DNA of 64,000 nt from Cytobacillus firmus (GTDB lineage: Bacteria; Bacillota; Bacilli; Bacillales; Cytobacillaceae). A program made the translations under genes and the position numbers. Numbering within the stretch: the first letter of the stretch is position 1; every line of letters begins with the position of its first letter. Shown here in pieces: positions 40,817 through 49,801 of the stretch. Location: assembly GCF_023612095.1 (NCBI RefSeq), contig NZ_CP086235.1, positions 3,483,501 through 3,547,500 of the forward strand. The letters are read 5' to 3'. The notes below the pieces were generated by a model. That model did not search any database. It had not been told where the DNA came from and saw nothing but the letters and a program-made list of their open reading frames with translations.

Positions 40817-42172
40817 TTGGACATATTAAACTTGGTTTTTATAGCCATTTTAATTGCTTTAACGGCTTTTTTCGTTACTTCGGAATTTGCCATTGTTAAA
40901 ATACGAAGTTCCAGAATTGATCAGCTAATTGAAGAAGGCAATAAAAATGCAATTGCTGCGAAGAAAGTGATTTCGAATTTGGATGAATACCTTTCAGCCT
41001 GCCAGCTGGGAATTACCATTACAGCACTTGGTCTTGGCTGGCTGGGTGAACCGACAATTGAACACCTGCTGCGTCCGGTGATAAATAGTTTCGGTCTGCC
41101 GTCATCCATTTCACATGTTATCTCATTCACCATTGCTTTTGCTTTTATCACCTTCCTGCATGTAGTTGTAGGAGAATTGGCCCCAAAGACTCTGGCGATA
41201 CAAAAAGCAGAAGCGGTAACACTTTTAACAACACGTCCTTTAATCTGGTTTTACCGGGTTATGTATCCGATCATTTGGGCGTTGAATGGTTCTGCCCGCC
41301 TATTGACCAGCATGTTTGGATTAAAGCCTGCTTCTGAACACGAATTAGCGCATTCTGAAGAAGAACTTCGCATTATTTTATCAGAAAGCTATGAAAGCGG
41401 CGAAATTAACCAATCTGAGTTTAAGTATGTAAATAAAATCTTTGAGTTCGATAATCGGATCGCGAAAGAAATCATGGTTCCGCGTACTGAAATTGTTTCT
41501 CTCTCAAAAGATGATACGCTTGAAGACTTTCTGCAAATCGTTCAGGAAGAGAAATTTACTCGATACCCCATTATAGATGGAGATAAGGATCATATCATTG
41601 GCATGGTCAACATTAAAGAAGTCATGACAGATCTCATTATGAACCGGGAATTATCATCAAGCACGCTTGAATCTTACATTCGTCCCATTATCCGGGTCAT
41701 TGACAGCATACCTATCCATGAGCTTCTGCTAAAAATGCAAAAAGAACGCATCCACATGGCCATCTTAATGGATGAATACGGCGGTACCTCGGGGTTAGTG
41801 ACTGTTGAGGATATCATTGAAGAGATTGTCGGCGAGATCCGTGATGAGTTCGACATGGATGAAGTACCGATGGTCAGAAATACGCAAGAAGGCCAATATA
41901 TCATCGATTCAAAAGTTCTCGTCAGCGAAGTCAACGACTTGCTGGGTACCGGTATTAATGATGAAGATGTTGATACCATTGGCGGATGGATATTGACTGA
42001 GAATTACGAAGCCAAGCAAGGTGATATAATCGAGCACGAAAAATATCGATTTAAAATTCTGGATATGGAAGAGCACCATATTAAGTATGTTGAAGTGACA
42101 GCAGTACCTGAAACAGAAGAGCCGGCACCTGCAAAAAAAGTCCCCTTTACTGAATCAGAAGTATTGTCTTAA
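40817..42172 (+). CDS. CNNM/CBS-domain transporter, YhdT-like
   Basis: 451-residue paralogue of the preceding CNNM gene, with the same domain order: VTSEFAIVKIRSSRIDQL and FLHVVVGELAPKTLAI in the membrane part, CBS pair with [31 protein letters not shown] and MAILMDEYGGTSGLVTVEDI, and [12 protein letters not shown] [11 protein letters not shown] at the end, plus a Glu/Pro-rich tail. Likely cation (Mg or Co) efflux or regulation. TTG start, 6 nt after AAGGGGA. Its leader repeats the pattern AGGAGGTG - GC-rich hairpin - AAGGG of the first CNNM gene. Confidence 0.9.
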   Translation: MDILNLVFIAILIALTAFFVTSEFAIVKIRSSRIDQLIEEGNKNAIAAKKVISNLDEYLSACQLGITITALGLGWLGEPTIEHLLRPVINSFGLPSSISHVISFTIAFAFITFLHVVVGELAPKTLAIQKAEAVTLLTTRPLIWFYRVMYPIIWALNGSARLLTSMFGLKPASEHELAHSEEELRIILSESYESGEINQSEFKYVNKIFEFDNRIAKEIMVPRTEIVSLSKDDTLEDFLQIVQEEKFTRYPIIDGDKDHIIGMVNIKEVMTDLIMNRELSSSTLESYIRPIIRVIDSIPIHELLLKMQKERIHMAILMDEYGGTSGLVTVEDIIEEIVGEIRDEFDMDEVPMVRNTQEGQYIIDSKVLVSEVNDLLGTGINDEDVDTIGGWILTENYEAKQGDIIEHEKYRFKILDMEEHHIKYVEVTAVPETEEPAPAKKVPFTESEVLS

Positions 42173-42177
42173 ATAAC

Positions 42178-42213
42178 CAAAGGAACAGCCCGCTGGAGGG
42201 CTGTTCCTTTTAT
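42178..42213. terminator. Bidirectional terminator
   Basis: AAAGGAACAGCCC-GCTGGA-GGGCTGTTCCTTT between convergent CNNM and kinase genes. Confidence 0.9.
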
Positions 42214-42219
42214 TTGTTC

Positions 42220-43629
42220 TTATTGCTCCCGCGGAAATCTAATCGTAAATTTGGTCCCTGCCCCTTTTTCACTGCTGACAGCAATTTCTCCGCTGTGCAG
42301 CTGAACAAGTTGTTTGACAATGGAAAGGCCAATGCCAAATTCACCAAATGAATGATTGGTCCTGGATAAATCAGCTTTATAAAAACGCAGCCAGATCGAC
42401 TCAATTTCTTTCGGGTCGATGCCTATACCTGTGTCTTCTATTACAATCAATGTCTGATCGGTATCTTCTTTGCCCCTTAAAAATATGGAGCCCTGCTCGG
42501 TGAATTGAATGCTGTTCTTTACAATATTTACCAGAATTTGAATTAACCGGTCATAGTCCGCATACACCGAAACCCCTTCTTCAGCCTCTATATAAATCCC
42601 GTTACCTTTTTCCTCTGCCTGAATTTCCAATTGTTCCTTAACAATTTCAAAGGCTTCCATGAGATCAATATCCATTTTATGCAGCTGCAGCTGATTGGAA
42701 CGGATCTTCTCATAATCCAGATTTTCATTCACCAGCCGAATAAGCCTCTTTGCTTCCCTGTCTATCAGGATCATCCCTTTTTCTGTATCAGCCTCCGGGA
42801 TCAGACCTCCCTTAATGCCTTCAGCCAAACCGCTGATAGTGGTCAATGGAGTCCGAAGCTCGTGCGAGACATCTGCGATGAATTTCCTTCTTCTATTTTC
42901 CAGTCTTCTGATTTCTTCATTAGATTCCCTGAGTCTTGCTGCCATATCATTAAAGTCTTTGGCCAATTCCCCAATTTCGTCCATATAGGTGTAAGGAACA
43001 TTGATATCGTAGTTCCCAGATGAAATCATAGAGGCAGCATTCCTAAGCTCCGTTATCCTCTTGATCAGATTTTTAGAGAGAACCAAACTTAAAAGGATGG
43101 TCGCTGAGAGTGAAATAAAAATGGTATATAATAAAAATCGATTTAATTGGCTGACAACCTCCATAGCACCTGTTATTGGGGACAGAAGCAAAACTCCGCC
43201 AACAAGATTGCCCCCCTGCATATATGGAAGGGCAACCAATGTTACCTCCTGGCCGAAACGTTCTATATCATGCTTTACAGTTACTTTTTTTCCTTTCGAA
43301 ATTTCTGCCCACTCGGATTTGGTCAGCTGAATCATCGGATCCGATTTAAGTTCAGGGTACAAGACCCTCCCTTTATGATCAAAGAGAATATATTTGATAT
43401 TTCTCGCATCAAGCAGCTGGCTGTATTCTGTCAGAAATTGTTCATCCCCCTCTATCCTGACTGTTATGTCTGTCAGGATCTGCTCTCCATAGGAATCGAG
43501 CTCTTCCACTTTATTTTCAAAAATATAATTCTCGACAAACTGGGAGAATAGAAGGCTTAATAACAGGAATGCCAGGATTAGGATGCTGACATGACTGATC
43601 AGCAGCTGATAAAAATACTTAACCTTCAT
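42220..43629 (-). CDS. Two-component sensor histidine kinase (YclK-like)
   Basis: 469-residue membrane kinase: signal/first helix LISHVSILILAFLLLSLLF, extracellular sensor of about 130 residues, second helix LLYTIFISLSATILLSLVL, HAMP, H-box FIADVSHELRTPLTTISG (His near 255) and HATPase with G-box FGIGLSIVKQLV. It resembles YclK by N-terminus and partner type, but I cannot prove orthology. The chosen ATG lies inside the last codons of the response regulator; an ATG six codons earlier is possible. Stimulus unknown. Confidence 0.85.
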   Translation of the reverse strand: MKVKYFYQLLISHVSILILAFLLLSLLFSQFVENYIFENKVEELDSYGEQILTDITVRIEGDEQFLTEYSQLLDARNIKYILFDHKGRVLYPELKSDPMIQLTKSEWAEISKGKKVTVKHDIERFGQEVTLVALPYMQGGNLVGGVLLLSPITGAMEVVSQLNRFLLYTIFISLSATILLSLVLSKNLIKRITELRNAASMISSGNYDINVPYTYMDEIGELAKDFNDMAARLRESNEEIRRLENRRRKFIADVSHELRTPLTTISGLAEGIKGGLIPEADTEKGMILIDREAKRLIRLVNENLDYEKIRSNQLQLHKMDIDLMEAFEIVKEQLEIQAEEKGNGIYIEAEEGVSVYADYDRLIQILVNIVKNSIQFTEQGSIFLRGKEDTDQTLIVIEDTGIGIDPKEIESIWLRFYKADLSRTNHSFGEFGIGLSIVKQLVQLHSGEIAVSSEKGAGTKFTIRFPREQ

Positions 43630-44317
43630 TTTCCGCTGCCGTTTCATCGAATTTATAACCCACACCCCATACTGTATGAATAAAAGGCTGCTCATCCGTG
43701 CCTATTTTTTTCCGAAGCCTTTTTATATGTACATCTACGGTTCTTTCATCTCCATAAAACTGATAACCCCATACACTATCGAGCAGCTGCTCTCTTGTAA
43801 AAACCTGTTTGGGATGTTTTACAAGATAATACAGCAAGTCAAATTCTTTTGGGGTCAAATTCTTTAAAAGTTGCCCATTATAATATGCCTCTCTGGATTC
43901 TTTGCTGATTTTGAAATATTCACTGGCAACATAGTGATGTTCATCTGCTCCTGCTTCAGCCTGGAACCTGCGTGTCACGGCTTTAATCCTGGCCATCAGC
44001 GTCAGCGGACTAAATGGCTTGGTCACATAATCATCGGCACCCATTTCAAGTCCCAGAACCTGATCGGATTCGCTGTCTTTAGCCGTCAGCATAATAATCG
44101 GAACCTTGCTCAGTTCTCTTATTTTCCGGCAGAGGGTCACACCATCCATGACTGGAAGCATCCAGTCAACGATAATTAAGTCCCATTTTTCTTTATTAAA
44201 ATGCTCAAACCCCCTCTGGCCATCGTGAACAAAAAACCCCTGATACCCTTCTTTCATAAAAAACATCTCAAGCATTGAACAGACACTTTCATTATCTTCC
44301 ACAACAAGTATTTTCAA
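43619..44317 (-). CDS. OmpR-family response regulator (YclJ-like)
   Basis: 232-residue response regulator: acidic pocket EDN near residue 7, phospho-accepting Asp in IIVDWMLPVMDG (residue 51), Thr in MLTAKD, Lys in VTKPFSP, then an OmpR winged helix (LTPKEFDLLYYLVKHPKQVFTREQLL, VDVHIKRLRKKIG, VWGVGYKF). TTG start with GAAGGGAAA upstream. Overlaps and is upstream of its kinase gene. Confidence 0.9.
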   Translation of the reverse strand: MKILVVEDNESVCSMLEMFFMKEGYQGFFVHDGQRGFEHFNKEKWDLIIVDWMLPVMDGVTLCRKIRELSKVPIIMLTAKDSESDQVLGLEMGADDYVTKPFSPLTLMARIKAVTRRFQAEAGADEHHYVASEYFKISKESREAYYNGQLLKNLTPKEFDLLYYLVKHPKQVFTREQLLDSVWGYQFYGDERTVDVHIKRLRKKIGTDEQPFIHTVWGVGYKFDETAAENEG

Positions 44318-44498
44318 TTTCCCTTCACCGCCCTGAACAGTCTTTTATTCTTAATGTAATCGATATGAGTGTTTTATTTCAATGAATAGCTCTGACCTTA
44401 TTGTTTTTCTAAAGAAAGTCAGCCAAATTCTTTATTGTTATCAATATCTTGGGAAATGCTAATTATGACTTATCATTTTGAAAGGAGTGCAGTATAGG

Positions 44499-45137
44499 AT
44501 GAATAAAAAATTTCTTTTATTAGTATCTTTTTGCTTTATTTTAATAGGGGCCGCGATTTCGGTTCATGCTGAATCAGCGCCAAGGGGAAAGGCACCGGCT
44601 CAGGAGCAAATACATGAACACCATCACAGATTGATCGATGAATCCTTGATGAAATCCCTTCAGGAACAAGGATTCACGAAAAGAGAAATCTTCATAGCTG
44701 CCCACATTGCGAAGTTTTCAAATAAACAGGTTACAGAGGTATTGGCTTTTTATAAAGAAAATAACTCCTCCTGGGAAAAAACAGCTCAGCAGTATGGGGT
44801 GGATTTAGAAAAAATAAAGAAGCACCATCATCATATGGATAAGTTCCTTGAAGCGAACAGGGAGGTTGTTCTGCAAAAGGTCTCCGAGTACTCCGGCAAA
44901 TCGACTCAAGTGCTGCAAGGGTATCTTGACAAAGGAGTTCCGCTTCGTTTCCTTGTTTCAGGTGCAGCCATAGGAAAGGCGGCAAATAAAGATTTTGGTG
45001 AAATAGTCCAATTGATGGAACAGGGAAATTCATTACAAGAAATAAAAACAGAATTAAATGTTGATAAAGAAGAAATCCATGCAGAAATGAAAAAACTGGT
45101 TGATGAAATTCACAAGGAAATCAGTAAGGCAAAATAA
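44499..45137 (+). CDS. Secreted His-rich repeat protein
   Basis: 212-residue protein with a clear signal peptide (MNKKFLLLVSFCFILIGAAI, cleavage expected near VHA-ES, residue 24). Two histidine clusters (HEHHHR near 39, KKHHHHMD near 107) could bind metal. Residues 69-106 (IAKFSNKQVTEVL..QYGVDLEKI) and 157-193 (IGKAANKDFGEIV..ELNVDKEEI) look like copies of one helical unit. No known family. ATG about 11 nt after AAGGAG; a TTG seven codons earlier overlaps that site. It precedes the zinc-sensor gene czrA and may share its physiology, which is inference. Confidence 0.75.
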   Translation: MNKKFLLLVSFCFILIGAAISVHAESAPRGKAPAQEQIHEHHHRLIDESLMKSLQEQGFTKREIFIAAHIAKFSNKQVTEVLAFYKENNSSWEKTAQQYGVDLEKIKKHHHHMDKFLEANREVVLQKVSEYSGKSTQVLQGYLDKGVPLRFLVSGAAIGKAANKDFGEIVQLMEQGNSLQEIKTELNVDKEEIHAEMKKLVDEIHKEISKAK

Positions 45138-45144
45138 TAAGGTA

Positions 45145-45175
45145 AAACCGCAGAGTCAACATCTGCGGTTTTGTT
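45145..45175 (+). terminator. Terminator
   Basis: AAACCGCAGA-GTCAACA-TCTGCGGTTTT. Confidence 0.85.
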
Positions 45176-45217
45176 TTATATAAAACAGATTTATAATGAA
45201 AGGGAGAGGTGAAACAA

Positions 45218-45535
45218 ATGACAGATGAAAACCCGTTGTACCCTGCCGACCTGGATGAAGAAACTTTATTCATGGTTTCCCAGACTTTTAAAGCTTTATC
45301 CGATCCAACAAGGCTTAGAATTCTTCACTTATTATTTCACGGAGAGTATTCTGTAAATGAAATTGCGGAAAATCTATCCCTGCTTCAATCTACCGTTTCT
45401 CACCAGCTTCGCTTTTTGAAAAACCTGCGTCTGGTAAAATTCCGCCGTGAAGGAACAACTCTCTTCTACAGCCATGATGATGAACATGTTATAAGTTTAT
45501 TGAACCAGGCTATTGAACATAGCCAGCATTCATAA
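45218..45535 (+). CDS. czrA: ArsR/SmtB-family zinc repressor CzrA-like
   Basis: 105-residue winged-helix repressor. DNA-binding helix [14 protein letters not shown]; the C-terminal zinc site is fully present as Asp88, His90, His101 and His104 (DDEH...HSQH), matching CzrA Asp84/His86/His97/His100. It should release DNA when Zn(II) or Co(II) binds. The likely target is the palindrome upstream of czcD, 1.1 kb away on the other strand. ATG about 7 nt after AGGTG. Confidence 0.88.
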   Translation: MTDENPLYPADLDEETLFMVSQTFKALSDPTRLRILHLLFHGEYSVNEIAENLSLLQSTVSHQLRFLKNLRLVKFRREGTTLFYSHDDEHVISLLNQAIEHSQHS

Positions 45536-45536
45536 G

Positions 45537-45670
45537 AAAAGCGGAAGCGCCTTGCCCACCCCCGACAAGCATAAGACGAGCCTCACGACGGTAAGGCGTC
45601 CTTTGCCTTGCTGGGAGGATTGGCTTATGACCTCGAGGGGGTAGGCGCTGGAGCTAGACAGTTATCGTTC
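45537..45670. repeat. Structured intergenic repeat-like element
   Basis: A 134-bp GC-rich block beginning AAAAGCGGAAGCGCCTTG and ending near GGCGCTGGAGCTAGAC; outer arms (AGCGCCT...AGGCGCT, CCCCC...GGGGG) and inner arms (AGCATAAG...CTTATGA) pair. I recognise it as a recurrent Bacillaceae intergenic sequence; only one copy is in the window. Confidence 0.55.
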
Positions 45671-45714
45671 TTAAAAATTAATACTTTCTTATTTAAGCTG
45701 TCCTTAGGGCTTTA

Positions 45715-46644
45715 TTAATTGCAGCTTTCATTATGGCCTGGACAGCCTTTTCTTTCTCCCTCCACTTGTATCGTGCTATGCTCAATCCCATATTCATCAT
45801 GCAGCACAGATTGAGCGGCATGAAGGACTGCATCGTGTCCACCCTCATTTTCAATTACAAGATGGCAGCTAAGAGAAGGAAAACCGGAAGTGATCGTCCA
45901 AATATGAAGATCGTGAACGTCTTTTACATGTGCAAGTCCGAGGAGTGCACTTTTAATATCCTCTGGGTTCAGGTGGACAGGTGTCCCCTCCATTAAAATG
46001 TGGAAAGACTCTTTTGCCACTCTCCATCCGCTTACAAGAATGAGAACTGCTACTATTACACTTGCAATGGGGTCGGCAATGCCCCACCCGAAGAAATAAA
46101 TTAAAAGGGCAGCAGCAATTGCTCCAACAGAACCAAGCAGGTCACCAAGAACATGCAGAAAAGCGCTCCTTACATTTAAGTTGTGATCCTTATCCCCGCT
46201 CATTAATATGAATGCTGCAGCAATATTGACGAGCAGCCCGATCGATGAAATCACGAGCATCCCCATACTTTGGACAGCCGGAGGCTCAAGAATGCGGTGA
46301 TAGGCCTCATAGAAAATATAGAGTGAAATTAGGAGCAGTGTAATGCCATTTATTGAAGCAGCAATAATTTCAAATCGTTTATAGCCAAATGTTTTTGAAT
46401 TCGTCGCCTTTTTTTCACCTATTTTGATCGCAAGAAAACTCAGACCAAGCGCAGCTGCATCACTCAGCATGTGCCCGGCGTCCGATAGCAGCGCAAGGCT
46501 ATTAGTCCATATTCCGCCAATCACTTCTACAATCATAAATGAAGCAATTAAAATAAATGCCCACATCAACGCCTTTTTATTGCCAGTGTGATGGTGATCA
46601 TGTGAATGTCCATGTCCATGTCCATGCCCGTGACTGTGTCCCAT
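45715..46644 (-). CDS. czcD: Cation diffusion facilitator CzcD
   Basis: 309-residue membrane antiporter exporting Zn(II), Co(II) or similar ions. N-terminal His/Gly repeat (GHSHGHGHGHGHSHDHHH), six hydrophobic segments, metal site motifs HMLSD (HxxxD near residue 77) and HVLGD (near 160), and a C-terminal cytoplasmic domain with VHDLHIWTI. ATG 8 nt after AAAAGGAG. A SmtB-type palindrome upstream suggests control by CzrA. Confidence 0.93.
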   Translation of the reverse strand: MGHSHGHGHGHGHSHDHHHTGNKKALMWAFILIASFMIVEVIGGIWTNSLALLSDAGHMLSDAAALGLSFLAIKIGEKKATNSKTFGYKRFEIIAASINGITLLLISLYIFYEAYHRILEPPAVQSMGMLVISSIGLLVNIAAAFILMSGDKDHNLNVRSAFLHVLGDLLGSVGAIAAALLIYFFGWGIADPIASVIVAVLILVSGWRVAKESFHILMEGTPVHLNPEDIKSALLGLAHVKDVHDLHIWTITSGFPSLSCHLVIENEGGHDAVLHAAQSVLHDEYGIEHSTIQVEGERKGCPGHNESCN

Positions 46645-46659
46645 ACTATGCACTCCTTT

Positions 46660-46681
46660 TATATGAATATATGCTCATATA
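46660..46681. promoter_or_regulatory. CzrA/ArsR-type operator of czcD
   Basis: TATATGAATAT-ATGCTCATATA pairs at 9 of 11 positions and matches the TGAAYA/TRTTCA-type ArsR-SmtB operator. It sits about 16 bp before the czcD ATG. Confidence 0.6.
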
Positions 46682-46828
46682 TATTATGTATGACTTTGGC
46701 TTATTGTTCAATGGTTTTTATTATTCCCCTTTAATTTAGACTAAATGAATAGGCTCAAACATCTTCTGATGAAACCAACAAAACAGCAGAAAATTGTAAA
46801 AACTATTGCATGTAATTATAGAAATGCA

Positions 46829-46860
46829 AAAAGGCTGCCTGACTCTGCAGGCAGCCCCTT
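46829..46860 (-). terminator. Terminator of the purine permease gene
   Basis: GGGCTGCCTG-CAGAGT-CAGGCAGCC followed by TTTTT (minus strand). Confidence 0.85.
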
Positions 46861-46865
46861 TCCCT

Positions 46866-48161
46866 TTATGCTAGATAAACAAAATAACCCATAAATGCAA
46901 TACATAGTCCATACATGATGGGATGAATTTCTTGTGGCCTTTTAAGTGCCAGCATTGTAATTGGGTATAAAATAAAACCGAGTGCAATCCCTGTTGCTAC
47001 ACTGAAGGTCAATGGCATCATTAAGATGGTCACGAACGCAGGAATTGCGATTTCCAGTTTACCCCAATCAATATGTTTTACCTCCATGGCCATCAGTGCT
47101 CCAACAATGATCAGTGCCGGCGATGTTACTTCAGCCGTTATCACACTGAGCAATGGAGAAAAGAATAAGGCAACCGCGAAGCATGCAGAGATGATTACTG
47201 ATGTAAAACCTGTTCTGCCTCCTGCCGCAATCCCTGAACTGGACTCAATCATAGAAGCTGTTGTAGAAGTTCCAAGCACAGAGCCTACTACTGTTGCACT
47301 GGAATCAGCCAAAAGCGCTTTGCCGGCATTAGGAATTTCATTATTTTTCATCAGGCCAGCCTGACTTGCAATTGCTATTAATGCTCCTGCTGTATCAAAA
47401 AAGGCAACAAATAAGAAAGTAAATATCACTGCCAGCATTTCCGGCGTAAAGACTTGATCAATATGCAGAAAAACCTCACCAAATGTCGGTTCAAGGCTTG
47501 GAATGGCCCCAACGATTTTTTCAGGCTTATCAATAAGGCCAAATAACATTCCGGCAGCAGCTGAAATGACCATACCATAGAAAATGGCCCCTTTAACTCC
47601 TCTTACCATTAAAACGATTGTTAATATAAAACAAAAAACAGCCAGCAGCGTGACAGGAGATTTGATATTGCCAATCGCAACAAATGTCGCTTCACTTCCT
47701 ACAACCAGGCCAGCATTTTTCAGTCCGATAAAAGCAATAAAGAATCCGATGCCGCCTGCAATAGCATGCTTTAAATCCTTTGGTATAATGTTAATAATTT
47801 TTTCGCGTATTTTTAATAAACTTAAAATCACAAATAAGACCCCTGAGATAAATACACCTGTTAATGCCGTTTGCCACGGAATACCCATTCCGATGCAAAC
47901 AGAAAAAGTGAAGAAAGAATTGAGACCCATGCTCGGGGCAATCCCAATCGGATAATTGGACAGCAGGCCAATTAATAAAGAGCCAATAATAGCCGAGAGT
48001 GCCGTAGCAGTAAAAACGGCCCCTTTATCCATTCCGGCCTGGCTAAGGATAATGGGATTTACAATTAGAATATATGCCATTGATAAAAACGTTGTTAAAC
48101 CTGCAATTGTTTCCTGTTTGTATGATGTTTCTCTTTCATGAAACCGGAAAAAAGATGACAT
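46866..48161 (-). CDS. pbuG: Hypoxanthine/guanine permease (NCS2, PbuG-like)
   Basis: 431-residue permease of the AzgA/PbuG type with about 12 to 14 hydrophobic segments, GLTTFLSMAYILIVNP near the N-terminus and SSGIAAGGRTGFTS near residue 300, both diagnostic. A guanine-class riboswitch precedes it, which supports a purine substrate. Another paralogue (PbuO) in Bacillus is similar, so the exact name is uncertain. ATG 7 nt after GGAGGGG. Confidence 0.88.
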   Translation of the reverse strand: MSSFFRFHERETSYKQETIAGLTTFLSMAYILIVNPIILSQAGMDKGAVFTATALSAIIGSLLIGLLSNYPIGIAPSMGLNSFFTFSVCIGMGIPWQTALTGVFISGVLFVILSLLKIREKIINIIPKDLKHAIAGGIGFFIAFIGLKNAGLVVGSEATFVAIGNIKSPVTLLAVFCFILTIVLMVRGVKGAIFYGMVISAAAGMLFGLIDKPEKIVGAIPSLEPTFGEVFLHIDQVFTPEMLAVIFTFLFVAFFDTAGALIAIASQAGLMKNNEIPNAGKALLADSSATVVGSVLGTSTTASMIESSSGIAAGGRTGFTSVIISACFAVALFFSPLLSVITAEVTSPALIIVGALMAMEVKHIDWGKLEIAIPAFVTILMMPLTFSVATGIALGFILYPITMLALKRPQEIHPIMYGLCIAFMGYFVYLA

Positions 48162-48189
48162 GCCATTCCCCTCCTTTTTTTTTGGAAAA

Positions 48190-48216
48190 TAAAAAAGCTC
48201 CGCAAGATGCGAAGCT
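48190..48216 (-). terminator. Riboswitch terminator
   Basis: Minus strand AGCTTCGCA-TCT-TGCGGAGCT followed by TTTTTT, between the purine aptamer and the permease gene. Confidence 0.85.
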
Positions 48217-48269
48217 GCCATAAAGAAAAACAGAAGAAAATAGCATGCCAATTCAAACAAGCTATATCC

Positions 48270-48335
48270 CCTGTAGTCAAGCTATTTACGGCAGCCCGGT
48301 AGAAACGCTCAGACCCTATCTCTGAACATATACAG
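48270..48335 (-). ncRNA. Purine riboswitch (guanine/hypoxanthine class)
   Basis: P1 CCUGUA/UACAGG, P2 UUCAGA/UCUGAG, J2/3 GUUUCUACC, and P3 GGGCU/AGCUU around GCCGUAAAU. The discriminating nucleotide in GACUAC is C (C74), giving guanine rather than adenine specificity. A terminator follows, so guanine binding should shut off the permease. Confidence 0.95.
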
Positions 48336-48491
48336 GTAAAATGCAGGGCGCAGCACATCAATCAGTGTACTGCCCAAACACAATCTATTGATATAATGAA
48401 ACCAATTCTAGCAAACTCAAATTTGGACGTCAATTCTTTAATTTATTCTGAGAATTCTCTTTTATCTTGAAGTTGGTTATTAAGATTTAAC

Positions 48492-48516
48492 GTTAATTTT
48501 TTGTGTTAATGGGTAA
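48492..48516 (+). promoter_or_regulatory. Possible sigma-B promoter
   Basis: GTTAAT, 13-nt spacer, GGGTAA. The -10 box is good, the -35 box partial. Confidence 0.4.
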
Positions 48517-48552
48517 ATAATAAGAAAACCCAGCATGAGGAGGCAGGCCGTT

Positions 48553-48867
48553 ATGTTCATTGTATATGCAAGCTTGATTCTTATAGCAGCATCCCTGATT
48601 TTTCTCGGCATCTATGCGTTTAAAACGTACAAGGATGCCAAACCCGCAATTAATAAGCTGACAGCAATAAGCACAGTCATGCAGCTAAAAGCAGATCAAG
48701 TAAAAAATGGAGTTGACGAACTGACAGCAACCCAGAAAGAAATCCAAAGGGATATCAATTTTAAGAAACAAACATTTAATAATACAGTGGATGCTGTTAA
48801 AGAAACACCGAAAAAAATAAAAAAGTGGTGGAACATTAAAATACCTTTTATCCATCATATAAAATAA
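48553..48867 (+). CDS. DUF948-type membrane protein
   Basis: 104-residue protein with one N-terminal membrane helix (FIVYASLILIAASLIFLGIYAF) and a charged helical, coiled-coil-like tail (KADQVKNGVDELTATQKEIQ) ending KKWWNIKIPFIHHIK. This is the plan of the DUF948/YtxG general-stress proteins. Start follows GAGGAGG by about 9 nt; the earlier in-frame ATG lies inside that ribosome site. A candidate sigma-B promoter agrees with a stress role. Confidence 0.75.
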   Translation: MFIVYASLILIAASLIFLGIYAFKTYKDAKPAINKLTAISTVMQLKADQVKNGVDELTATQKEIQRDINFKKQTFNNTVDAVKETPKKIKKWWNIKIPFIHHIK

Positions 48868-48897
48868 AACGAGGGCTGAGCCCTCGTTTTATTTTAT
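48862..48897. terminator. Bidirectional terminator
   Basis: AAAATAAAACGAGGGCT-GAGCCCTCGTTTTATTTT type palindrome between convergent genes (arms of 16 nt). Confidence 0.9.
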
Positions 48898-48898
48898 C

Positions 48899-49801
48899 TT
48901 ATTTAATTGAAAGTGTACGGTACGCTTCTCCATCGGATTGTCCTTTGGGATCTTTTTTATCATCTTTCTTCCCGGTGCCCGGTTTGAATGTATTATTTCT
49001 GTGATAGAGAGCACTTATTTCTCCGCCAATAACAAGTGCAAGGCCGGTTAAAAAGAACCAAAGCATTAATACAATAACTCCGCCAAGACTGCCATATGTG
49101 GCTGAATAATTTCCAAAATTGCTTACGTAAAAGGATAAGCCGAAAGATATGATCTGCCACATAACCGTTGCGGCTATTGCACCCGGCAATACCTGTTTGA
49201 AAGGAAAATGTTTATTCGGTGCGACTTTATAAAGAATAGCCAGGACTGCAACCATGATTACAAAAGCAACGGCCCATCTCAATACATTGATCAAAATTTG
49301 CATCCCATCAGATATATTTATAAAATTCCCAATAAAATTCAGGATCACTTTCCCAAATACGGGAAGAACCATGGCAACAATGAATGCTGCAAGCAGTCCA
49401 AGTGTTAAGCCTATGGAAACCAGTCTTGATTTTATAAATGATCTCGATTCCTTTACATCAAACGCATCATTCATGGCCCTTATGAAAGCCTGCATTCCAT
49501 TAGAAGCCGACCATAATGTACCGATAATACCAAAAGTCAGCAGACCGCCGTTTGGCTTCGTAATGATATCTACCACATTATCCTCGATTACACTAAACGA
49601 ATCAGACGGCATTACACTCTGCAGATAGGTTAATGCTTTTTGAGGATCCAGTGATAGATATGGAACTATGGAGATAAGCAGAATTAATAAAGGAAAAATG
49701 GAGAGCATATAATAATAGGCTTGTTCGGCTGCAAGCCCGGTTGCCCGATCCTTCTTAAACTCCTTCCCGAGCTTCTTGCCAAATTGAATAACCTTATGCA
49801 T
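48899..49801 (-). CDS. YihY/BrkB family membrane protein
   Basis: 300-residue protein with about six hydrophobic segments and the family pattern AAEQAYYYMLSIFPLLILL at residues 24-42 and FYVSNFGNYSATYGSLGGVIVLMLWFF near 240. Once called ribonuclease BN; now regarded as an inner-membrane protein of unknown role. The hydrophilic tail is Lys/Asp-rich. ATG 7 nt after GGGAGGGG. Confidence 0.9.
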   Translation of the reverse strand: MHKVIQFGKKLGKEFKKDRATGLAAEQAYYYMLSIFPLLILLISIVPYLSLDPQKALTYLQSVMPSDSFSVIEDNVVDIITKPNGGLLTFGIIGTLWSASNGMQAFIRAMNDAFDVKESRSFIKSRLVSIGLTLGLLAAFIVAMVLPVFGKVILNFIGNFINISDGMQILINVLRWAVAFVIMVAVLAILYKVAPNKHFPFKQVLPGAIAATVMWQIISFGLSFYVSNFGNYSATYGSLGGVIVLMLWFFLTGLALVIGGEISALYHRNNTFKPGTGKKDDKKDPKGQSDGEAYRTLSIK

